A stretch of 5,285 nt of DNA, taken from Desulfobacterales bacterium (lineage in GTDB: Bacteria; Desulfobacterota; Desulfobacteria; Desulfobacterales; JAFDCJ01). Below, in pieces: positions 1-5,285 of this stretch (positions are counted from its first letter, which is position 1; each line of letters begins with the position of its first letter). The notes beneath the pieces were generated by a model. That model had not been told where the DNA came from and did not search any database. It worked only from the letters and a program-made list of their open reading frames with translations. Made by a program: the position numbers and the translations under genes. The stretch is taken from NCBI GenBank assembly GCA_020345785.1, contig CP070771.1, forward strand, positions 3,079,067 through 3,084,351, given 5' to 3'.

Positions 1-609
1 CTGGTCATCGCTAAGTTTGTTAAAATCCTCCGTTGTAAGCGGTTTGCCGTCAAAGACGGGAACCGTTTCGAATTCCTGTTCGGTTTCGGTTTTAATGATC
101 TGGACGCCTTTGTCCGCGGCAAACTTTTCAATACGGTGGAAAAGCTGATGCTGTTTATCGGCATAGCCGTTTTTGATGGTAGACAGCCGGTTTAAATACG
201 GTTCACTCTCAAAGGCAGCCGGCAGGTCTTTTTTGAGATCCTGGATAAATCGATTCATTTTTTTGCTGAGCTGGACTGCTTTTCCGCTGGGCACCGCAAT
301 GGCTCGCGGGCGAAACTCATCTTTAAAATTATTGACGAGGCACCAATCATCCGGTTTCGGCTGAGTTTTAGCGTGTTTGGTAACATAGTCTTTGACGATG
401 GTGGACTTGCCGGTGCCTTCAAGTCCCGTGACAAAGATATTGTAGCCGGAGCTTCTCATATTGAGTCCGAATTCAAGGGCCTGAACCGCCCTTTTTTGGC
501 CGATGATTTCATCCAAGGGTTTGACTTCCGACGTATTTTTAAATTTGAAAACCTTGGGGTCGCAAACACATCGAAGATCAGAGACCTTTAATTCATATTT
601 TTTCGACAC
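1..609 (-). CDS. Lon-family ATP-dependent protease (AAA_32 type), 5' part only
   Basis: N-terminal 203 residues of a Lon-related protease, cut by the left edge. Members are usually about 800 residues: an AAA+ ATPase part with a long helical insertion, then a Lon Ser-Lys protease domain, and they degrade cytoplasmic proteins using ATP. Seen here: the family N-terminus with LRCVCDP (residues 12-18), PLDEIIGQKRA (31-41), ALEFGLNM (44-51), GYNIFVTG (55-62) and a Walker A, GLEGTGKS (62-69). After it come DDWCLVNNF (87-95), RPRAIAVPSG (101-110) and a charged helical stretch from about 112 to 180, matching the insertion after Walker A in this family. Start: GTG at 607-609 has AGGAG 7 bases upstream. 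An in-frame TGA at 640-642 precedes it with no other start codon between, and the next Met (residue 51) would remove conserved sequence. Walker B, sensor residues and the protease dyad lie outside the window, so proteolytic activity is inferred from family. The neighbouring tandem uvrA reads the same way but is over 300 bases off, so a shared operon is unlikely. Confidence 0.92.
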   Translation of the reverse strand, partial: MSKKYELKVSDLRCVCDPKVFKFKNTSEVKPLDEIIGQKRAVQALEFGLNMRSSGYNIFVTGLEGTGKSTIVKDYVTKHAKTQPKPDDWCLVNNFKDEFRPRAIAVPSGKAVQLSKKMNRFIQDLKKDLPAAFESEPYLNRLSTIKNGYADKQHQLFHRIEKFAADKGVQIIKTETEQEFETVPVFDGKPLTTEDFNKLSDDQ

Positions 610-616
610 TTGTCGG

Positions 617-621
617 CTCCT
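617..621 (-). promoter_or_regulatory. Shine-Dalgarno site of the Lon-family gene
   Basis: Reads AGGAG on the minus strand, 7 bases before the GTG at 607-609. It decides the non-ATG start, because the upstream frame closes at a TGA (640-642) and contains no other start codon. Confidence 0.82.
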
Positions 622-666
622 GGTTGATTCGTATTTGATTCACCGGATTAGGCATTAAAAGAATTG

Positions 667-692
667 TTACATTTACCGTCGAAAAAATGTAA
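667..692 (-). repeat. 8-base inverted repeat in the Lon-family leader
   Basis: TTACATTT (667-674) and AAATGTAA (685-692) are perfect inverted arms around a 10-base spacer. They lie in AT-rich DNA between the candidate promoter and the gene, near +8 to +33 if that promoter is right. Arm length and spacing fit a dimeric repressor operator or a leader hairpin. A loose direct repeat flanks it: AATTGTTAC (662-670) and AATTGTTAT (700-708). No known regulator consensus was recognised. AT-rich DNA yields such repeats by chance, so a function is only suggested. Confidence 0.35.
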
Positions 693-706
693 TATTATTA
701 ATTGTT

Positions 707-735
707 ATGATACGTTATATTGACTTGAATGGCAA
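707..735 (-). promoter_or_regulatory. Candidate sigma70-type promoter for the Lon-family gene
   Basis: On the minus strand, TTGCCA (730-735) and TATCAT (707-712) each match the -35 and -10 consensus at 5 of 6 bases and are 17 bases apart. Transcription would start near 700, giving a leader of about 90 bases. I did not see a convincing heat-shock sigma32 promoter, although some Lon genes have one. The match is good, but in an AT-rich region it could be fortuitous. Confidence 0.42.
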
Positions 736-779
736 GTTTGAATGTTCGATAGTGCCTCAATGAAAAGTTCTGATGTCGG

Positions 780-840
780 GTAGGTTGGGTTGAGCCCGAT
801 CGATCATGTTGTCCGCCTCTGGCGGATCAACCCAACCTAC
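780..840. repeat. Intergenic palindromic repeat (REP/MITE-like)
   Basis: Perfect 14-base inverted arms GTAGGTTGGGTTGA (780-793) and TCAACCCAACCTAC (827-840) enclose 33 bases. Nested inside are a second hairpin, TCCGCC-TCT-GGCGGA (812-826), and the self-complementary GATCGATC (798-805). A third copy of the core word lies at 881-890 (AAACCCAACA), so the element may extend to about 890. From general familiarity, GTAGGTTGGGTTGA-type words occur as dispersed intergenic palindromes in many bacterial genomes; copy number here cannot be seen. No open reading frame or transposase is present. It lies downstream of uvrA and could cap or end that transcript as a stem-loop, but no T-run follows the stem. 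Confidence 0.8.
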
Positions 841-920
841 GAATATCAAATTTTTACGCAGATGTGAGTCCCTGAGGGCAAAACCCAACACAGCGGTGGG
901 GCGGGATTTTGGATCAGCCA

Positions 921-3900
921 CTAGCTTCCTTGCAGGTACTTCTGAAACCACCTTGCCGTGTGGGATTTTCCGGCGAACTTTAAGAGTTCTTGCGGTGATC
1001 CGGCGGCGACCACCCGGCCGCCTTCGTCACCGCCTTCGGGCCCCAGGTCGATGATGTAGTCCGCTTCCCTGATGATTTCCATGTTGTGTTCAATGACGGC
1101 CACGGTATTGCCTTCATCCACCAGCTTTTGCAGAACGTCGATCAGCCGCTGAACATCGGCCATGTGAAGACCTGTGGTGGGTTCATCCAGGATGTAGAGG
1201 GTGTGTCCGTTGGACGGTTTTACCAGCTGCTGGGCCAGTTTGATGCGCTGGGCCTCACCGCCTGACAGGGTGGGACTGGGCTGCCCGAGGCATAAATAGC
1301 CCAAACCCACATCACAGACAAATTGAACGGCGCGCCGGATAGAGGGAATGGCGACGAAAAAGCGCGCCGCTTCGGCAAAGGTCATTTCCAGAATCTCGGA
1401 TATGTTTTTACCCCGATACTGCACGGCCAGGGTTTCGTTGGTGAAACGTTTTCCTCGGCAGACATCACAGGGCACATACACATCGGGTAAAAAGCTCATT
1501 TCAACCTTCGGCCGCCCCTGTCCCTTGCAGGCCTCACACCGGCCTTCAGCTACGTTAAATGAAAAACGGCCGGCCGAATATCCCCGGGCGCGAGCCGGCG
1601 GCGTCAGCGAGAATAATTTACGAATTTCCGACAGAAAGCCCACATAGGAAGCCGGCACGGAGCGCGGTGTGCGGCCGATGGGACTGTGATCGACCTCCAG
1701 CACGCGCTTCAGCTTCTGCCAGCCTTTGATATCATTACAATCGCCGGCCTGGCGCTGCTGCTTCAGCAGTCGATTGCGCAGTCCGCGGTATAACGTTTCC
1801 TTGAGTAAACTGGATTTGCCCGAGCCTGAAACGCCGGTTACAGCAATCAGGCAGCCCAGGGGAATCCCAACCTTGATATTTTTTAGATTGTTGACGGTTG
1901 CCCCCTGAATTTGGACCACGGACATTTTTTGGTAGGGTCTCAAGCGGGAGGTGATCTGCTTCGGGTGGCCGTCAATCAAGGCGCCGGTCACGGATAAAGG
2001 CGCTTTTTTCAGGTCGGCCAGTTTGCCGGAAGCCACGACCCGGCCGCCGTCCTGGCCGGCCCCCGGTCCCAGATCGACAATGGTATCTGCCTCGCGAATC
2101 GTCTCTTCATCATGTTCGACCACCAGAATGGTATTGCCCCGGTCGCGCAGCGTTTTGAGAGCATCGATCAGGATGCGGTTATCCCGGGCGTGCAGCCCGA
2201 TGGTGGGCTCATCCAAAATATAGCACACACCGGTCAGATTCGAACCCAACTGGGCGGCCAGACGTATGCGCTGTGCCTCTCCGCCGGAAAGCGTATCGCC
2301 GCTGCGGGCCAGGGAGAGATAAGACAGTCCCAGCTGGTTCAGCAGCGCCAGGCGGCTCAGCAGTTCGGCTACAATCGGTTCGGCCACTGGTTTTTCATGG
2401 GGACGGAATGACAAATTTCTAATGATCCGATATATATCCCGCGCCGGTTTTTGGGTGAGGTCCCAGATACTGTGATCGCCGACTTTAACAGCCAGGGCTT
2501 GCGGTTTTAGGCGACTGCCGCCGCAGCCGGAGCATATCTTTACATCGACTTCATCTCCATCCTCAGTATCGCCGATGGCGCCAAGGCCGTTGCACTTGGG
2601 GCAGGCGCCCTGTTTGCTGTTGAAGGAAAAGAGGCGGGGATCGAGGCTTTCCAGACCGATGCCGCAGGTGGGACAGATGCCGTGCAGGCTGAATACATCT
2701 TCGTTGTGTTGACGATCGACAATCACCAGGCTGCCGTTGCCTTCCGCCAGGGCCCGGTCTATCAGCCCCTCAAGGTCTTTCGCGGGTAGCCTGCCAACCA
2801 CAAGATCAATGTTGTGCTCATGATAACGACTCAGTGCCATACCCGCTTTTAATTTCGTTATCCGGCCGTCGATGCGGGCTGTTTTAAAGCCCTTTTTGAG
2901 GGCCCGGGCCAGCACATCTTTGTGAAAACCTTTGCGGCCGAACACTTTTGGTGCCATCACTGTCGCCGGTTTGCGGGGATACCGTGCGCGGATTTGTTCA
3001 ACGATGGCCGCCTGGGTTTGAGCCGATAATTTGCGGCCGCATCCCGGACAGTGCTGAATACCCAGCTTGCTGTATAACAGCCGCAAATAATGGTAAATTT
3101 CAGTCAGCGTCGCCACGGTAGACCGTCGGCTGGCATAGCTGGTTCGCTGTTCTATGGCAACGGTCGGGGCCAAACCGGTTACCAGATCGACCTCCGGCCG
3201 CTCCAGAATTTTCATGTACTGGCGCACGTAAGGCGCCAGACTCTCCAAATAGCGGCGCTGGCCTTCGGCAAACAGAATATCGAATGCCAGGGTGGATTTG
3301 CCCGAGCCGGATACCCCGGTCAAAACCACCAATTCGTTGTGGGGCAGCGCCAGGTTCACATCCTTTAAATTATGCTCCCGGGCACCTTTTAAGGCGATGA
3401 CATCCGTCAGGTGAACATTTGAATATGACGGGGTCGCTTCGGCCACCCCCCCGGCAGTTTGTTTCGGGCGCTTCAACCGACCTGATTCCTTTAAGTAGGC
3501 TTTCAAAAATCGGCCGGTATGCGATTTAATATTTTTGGCAACCTCCACAGGGGGACCGGTGGCTACGACCAGGCCGCCGGCATCGCCCCCGTCCGGTCCT
3601 AAATCGATGACCCAATCGGCGGTTTTTACAACATCCATGTTGTGTTCGATCACCAGGACCGTGTTGCCGGCGTCCACCAGCCTTTGTAAAGCGTTCAGCA
3701 GCTTGCCGATATCATCGAAATGCAGGCCGGTGGTGGGTTCGTCAAATATGAACAGTTTCGGTGAGGAATTTTCAGAACCGATGCGGACATAGCGCGACAG
3801 CTTGAGACGCTGGGCCTCGCCGCCGGACATGGTGTTGATCGGCTGCCCCAGACGAATATATCCCAGGCCCACTTCAGCCAGGGGCTGCAGGGACGCGACC

Positions 3901-5285
3901 ACTTTTGGGTGATCTTTAAAAAAATGCAACGCCTGATCCACCGTCATGTTCAGGATATCGTGGATGTTTTGCCCCCGGTAATGGACATCCAGCACATCGG
4001 CTTTGAAGCGTTTGCCGTTGCAATCCGGACAGGTGATGAACACATCGGAAAGAAACTGCATTTCAACTTTTTCGAATCCGTCGCCTTTGCAGCTTTCGCA
4101 CCTGCCGCCGGCAACATTAAAGGAGAAATGACCGGGACCCAATCCTCCAGCCCGCGCCTCGGCCGTATCGGCCAGCAGTTGACGGATCGGATCCAGGGCT
4201 TTGGTGTAGGTCAGCGCATTGGCCCGGGGGGTGCGTCCGATGGCACGCTGGTCCACCAGCACGACATCCGCGATGGCATCGACCCCTTTGATGGCGGTGT
4301 GTTTACCGGGACGTCCTTCCTGACTGCCCAGGGCTCTTTTGGCGGCTTTATATAGAATTTCTTCCGCCAGGGTCGATTTGCCCGAGCCTGAAACACCGGT
4401 CAGGCAGACAAACACCCCCAGAGGAATGTCGACATCGATTTTTTTCAGGTTGTTTTCGGCGGCGCCCCTGATAGACAACCACCGGCCGTTGCTGGGCTTG
4501 CGGTGTCGTCCGGCAGTCGTTATACGGCGCTCGCCTTTCAAGTATTGTCCCGTCAGAGAACCGTTGACGTTGGCCGTGGGCCCGAAATACATCACCCGAC
4601 CGCCCTGCTCGCCGGCTTTGGGACCCAGATCCAGCAGGTAGTCACTTTCACGAATAATCTCAGGGTCGTGTTCAACCACCACGACGGTATTGGATAAATT
4701 GCGCAACCCCTTCAATATACGAATGAGACGGTGGTTGTCACGCGGATGAAGGCCGATGCTGGGTTCGTCTAGCACATAGAGGGTGTTGACCAGGGATGAT
4801 CCCAGGGCTGAAGCCAGCGCCACCCGCTGGACCTCGCCGCCGGAAAGGGTGCGGGACTGGCGATCAAGCGTCAGGTATTCCAGGCCGACATCCCTGAGAT
4901 AATACAGGCGATTGATGACTTCCTCAAGTATCAGCGAACTGGCCTCATCTTCGAGCGGTACCGTGAGAGACCTGAAAAATTCAAGGGCCCCGGCGACATT
5001 CTTGGCATAGATTTGAGCGATGTGTTGTCCGTTGATTCTGTACTGCAGCGTTTCCGGTTTGAAGCGTGTGCCGCCACATTCCTGACAGACGTCATAACTG
5101 CGGTAACGGGACAAAAATACCCGCACCGTCATCTTGTAAGTTCTGGACTCCAGCCAGCGGAAAAGCCCCTTGATGCCGTAATAATCGGGCGTTCCTTCAA
5201 CGATGGCTTTTTGGTCGGCCGCTTTCAGTTTGCGAAAGGGGATCTTTGTCGGAATTTTTTGACTGCGGCAAAAATCCATCAGATC
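921..5285 (-). CDS. uvrA: Tandem-duplicated UvrA (double excinuclease ABC subunit A), lacking its 5' end
   Basis: DNA-damage recognition ATPase of nucleotide excision repair; UvrA normally dimerises, finds distorted DNA and loads UvrB. The frame is open to the right edge, so the true start is outside; the first Met seen, at 5277-5279, is internal. Residues below count from that Met. Unit 1 (to about 600): CQECG (C65, C68), signature LSGGE 145-149, Walker B ending DEP 171-173; second ATPase domain with Walker A GVSGSGKS 295-302, IGRTPR 347-352, zinc cysteines 394/397/417/420, MSGGE 484-488, DEP 513-515. Unit 2 (about 623-1452): Walker A 655-662, cysteines 744/747, UvrB-binding domain about 750-865, cysteines 869/872/893/896 and 916/919, LSGGE 997-1001, DEP 1023-1025; then Walker A 1149-1156, IGRTPR 1201-1206, cysteines 1248/1251/1271/1274, LSGGE 1338-1342, DEP 1365-1367. 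H-loop histidines are at 204, 546, 1056 and 1398. The Walker A of the very first ATPase domain is outside. The frame ends at TAG (921-923). Tandem UvrA of about 1,790 residues is known in Chlamydia. Unit 2 lacks the insertion domain. Confidence 0.97.
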   Translation of the reverse strand, partial: DLMDFCRSQKIPTKIPFRKLKAADQKAIVEGTPDYYGIKGLFRWLESRTYKMTVRVFLSRYRSYDVCQECGGTRFKPETLQYRINGQHIAQIYAKNVAGALEFFRSLTVPLEDEASSLILEEVINRLYYLRDVGLEYLTLDRQSRTLSGGEVQRVALASALGSSLVNTLYVLDEPSIGLHPRDNHRLIRILKGLRNLSNTVVVVEHDPEIIRESDYLLDLGPKAGEQGGRVMYFGPTANVNGSLTGQYLKGERRITTAGRHRKPSNGRWLSIRGAAENNLKKIDVDIPLGVFVCLTGVSGSGKSTLAEEILYKAAKRALGSQEGRPGKHTAIKGVDAIADVVLVDQRAIGRTPRANALTYTKALDPIRQLLADTAEARAGGLGPGHFSFNVAGGRCESCKGDGFEKVEMQFLSDVFITCPDCNGKRFKADVLDVHYRGQNIHDILNMTVDQALHFFKDHPKVVASLQPLAEVGLGYIRLGQPINTMSGGEAQRLKLSRYVRIGSENSSPKLFIFDEPTTGLHFDDIGKLLNALQRLVDAGNTVLVIEHNMDVVKTADWVIDLGPDGGDAGGLVVATGPPVEVAKNIKSHTGRFLKAYLKESGRLKRPKQTAGGVAEATPSYSNVHLTDVIALKGAREHNLKDVNLALPHNELVVLTGVSGSGKSTLAFDILFAEGQRRYLESLAPYVRQYMKILERPEVDLVTGLAPTVAIEQRTSYASRRSTVATLTEIYHYLRLLYSKLGIQHCPGCGRKLSAQTQAAIVEQIRARYPRKPATVMAPKVFGRKGFHKDVLARALKKGFKTARIDGRITKLKAGMALSRYHEHNIDLVVGRLPAKDLEGLIDRALAEGNGSLVIVDRQHNEDVFSLHGICPTCGIGLESLDPRLFSFNSKQGACPKCNGLGAIGDTEDGDEVDVKICSGCGGSRLKPQALAVKVGDHSIWDLTQKPARDIYRIIRNLSFRPHEKPVAEPIVAELLSRLALLNQLGLSYLSLARSGDTLSGGEAQRIRLAAQLGSNLTGVCYILDEPTIGLHARDNRILIDALKTLRDRGNTILVVEHDEETIREADTIVDLGPGAGQDGGRVVASGKLADLKKAPLSVTGALIDGHPKQITSRLRPYQKMSVVQIQGATVNNLKNIKVGIPLGCLIAVTGVSGSGKSSLLKETLYRGLRNRLLKQQRQAGDCNDIKGWQKLKRVLEVDHSPIGRTPRSVPASYVGFLSEIRKLFSLTPPARARGYSAGRFSFNVAEGRCEACKGQGRPKVEMSFLPDVYVPCDVCRGKRFTNETLAVQYRGKNISEILEMTFAEAARFFVAIPSIRRAVQFVCDVGLGYLCLGQPSPTLSGGEAQRIKLAQQLVKPSNGHTLYILDEPTTGLHMADVQRLIDVLQKLVDEGNTVAVIEHNMEIIREADYIIDLGPEGGDEGGRVVAAGSPQELLKFAGKSHTARWFQKYLQGS
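924..3413 (-). other. UvrA unit 2, complete but without the insertion domain
   Basis: Residues about 623-1452, some 830 against about 940 in E. coli UvrA. It starts with the typical IALKGAREHNLKDV and ends SHTARWFQKYLQGS, both near-canonical UvrA termini. It has two full ATPase domains, a UvrB-binding domain (about 750-865, with RKG 782-784 and GFKTARIDG 797-805) and the usual cysteine pairs. Only 15 residues (901-915) separate CPKCNGLG from CSGCGGSR; in E. coli UvrA the equivalent gap is about 120 residues and holds the insertion domain that clamps damaged DNA. The size difference is largely explained by this loss. Confidence 0.88.
3414..3479 (-). other. Inter-unit linker of the tandem UvrA
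   Basis: Residues 601-622 join the C-terminus of unit 1 (SHTGRFLKAYLKES) to the start of unit 2 (VIALKGAREHNLKDV). The stretch is rich in Lys, Arg, Ala, Gly and Pro, without hydrophobic pattern, as expected of a flexible tether. The frame is continuous with no stop, frameshift or internal ribosome-binding site recognised, so the two units are made as one chain. Confidence 0.75.
3480..5285 (-). other. UvrA unit 1 within the tandem protein (N-terminal part missing)
   Basis: First UvrA copy, visible from late in its first ATPase domain. Residues about 14-64 (PFRKL, GIKGLFRWLESRTYKM, FLSRYRSY) correspond to the region just before the second zinc cysteine pair. They resemble what I recall of other long UvrA proteins, so unit 1 keeps at least the end of the insertion region. 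Its Walker A and any UvrB-binding domain fall beyond the window; by comparison with E. coli UvrA roughly 330-400 residues are missing. The second ATPase domain is complete, with zinc cysteines 394, 397, 417 and 420. Its signature reads MSGGE rather than LSGGE, and the loop after it (residues 496-508, RYVRIGSENSSPK) is polar and differs from the other three. Confidence 0.9.

Larger units (their letters stand above)
610..920. other. Intergenic region between tandem uvrA and the Lon-family gene
   Basis: This 311-base stretch has no convincing gene. From the uvrA side it holds about 80 bases after the stop codon, including a GTTGGGTT-type word at 881-890. Next is the large palindrome (780-840), then 741-779 where nothing was recognised. 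An AT-rich zone follows with the promoter candidate and inverted repeat, then the leader and ribosome-binding site of the Lon-family gene. The short frames that cross it have no recognisable product or good ribosome-binding site. Confidence 0.8.

Noticed and set aside
173..591. Two plus-strand frames (173-364 and 373-591) opposite the Lon-family gene
   Set aside because: The minus-strand frame over the same DNA reads as a recognised Lon-family N-terminus with Walker A and a ribosome-binding site, so these are shadows.
780..840. Rho-independent terminator for uvrA
   Set aside because: The stem is strong, but on the minus strand the bases after it (toward 779 and below) contain no T-run, so it is listed as a repeat only.
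780..890. CRISPR array
   Set aside because: The repeated words are inverted, only about 10-14 bases long and not separated by regular unique spacers.
757..951. 64-codon minus-strand frame overlapping the uvrA end and the palindrome
   Set aside because: It overlaps the uvrA terminus in another frame, runs through the repeat element, and has no recognised domain or start signal.
3909..4355. 148-codon plus-strand open frame opposite uvrA
   Set aside because: It lies wholly antisense to strongly conserved UvrA sequence (zinc and IGRTPR region of unit 1), matches no known family by eye and has no ribosome-binding site; it is a shadow frame.
5277..5279. ATG as the start of uvrA
   Set aside because: The frame stays open to the window edge, and the sequence after this ATG corresponds to the middle of a UvrA first ATPase domain, so it is an internal Met.
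1..5285. A new defence or multi-gene system
   Set aside because: Only two housekeeping-type genes of known families are present, with no toxin, nuclease, transposase or unknown cluster beside them.

Overview
This is a bacterial chromosomal window with two protein genes, both on the minus strand and both cut by the window edges, separated by about 310 bases of non-coding DNA. The medium GC content, the tandem UvrA type and the Lon-family type would suit a Desulfobacterota (former Deltaproteobacteria) genome. That placement is an inference from family resemblance and is held loosely.

Positions 921-5285 (minus) hold most of a tandem-duplicated UvrA, the DNA-damage recognition ATPase of nucleotide excision repair. 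One reading frame carries two UvrA units end to end. Unit 1 lacks its N-terminal part, which lies beyond the right edge; unit 2 is complete. An ordinary UvrA is about 940 residues. Here 1,454 residues are visible, and full length is probably about 1,800, as in the known tandem UvrA of Chlamydia. The two units differ: unit 2 keeps the UvrB-binding domain but has lost nearly all of the DNA-contacting insertion domain between its zinc-binding cysteine pairs. Every ATPase motif visible in the three complete nucleotide-binding domains is intact.

Positions 610-920 are intergenic. On the uvrA side lies a repeat-like palindrome (780-840) with 14-base arms and a nested hairpin, plus a third copy of its core word at 881-890. 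Positions 741-779 show nothing recognisable. On the other side is an AT-rich stretch with a sigma70-like promoter candidate (707-735), an 8-base inverted repeat (667-692) and a good Shine-Dalgarno site (617-621).

Positions 1-609 (minus) are the first 203 codons of a Lon-family ATP-dependent protease of the type whose ATPase domain is Pfam AAA_32. It starts at GTG and runs off the left edge, so its protease domain is not visible.

The two genes point the same way. The long gap, the palindrome and the candidate promoter suggest they are transcribed separately. Nothing in the window shows that the products work together, beyond both belonging to general stress and maintenance functions. I see no new multi-gene system; the most interesting points are the asymmetric double UvrA and the intergenic DNA.
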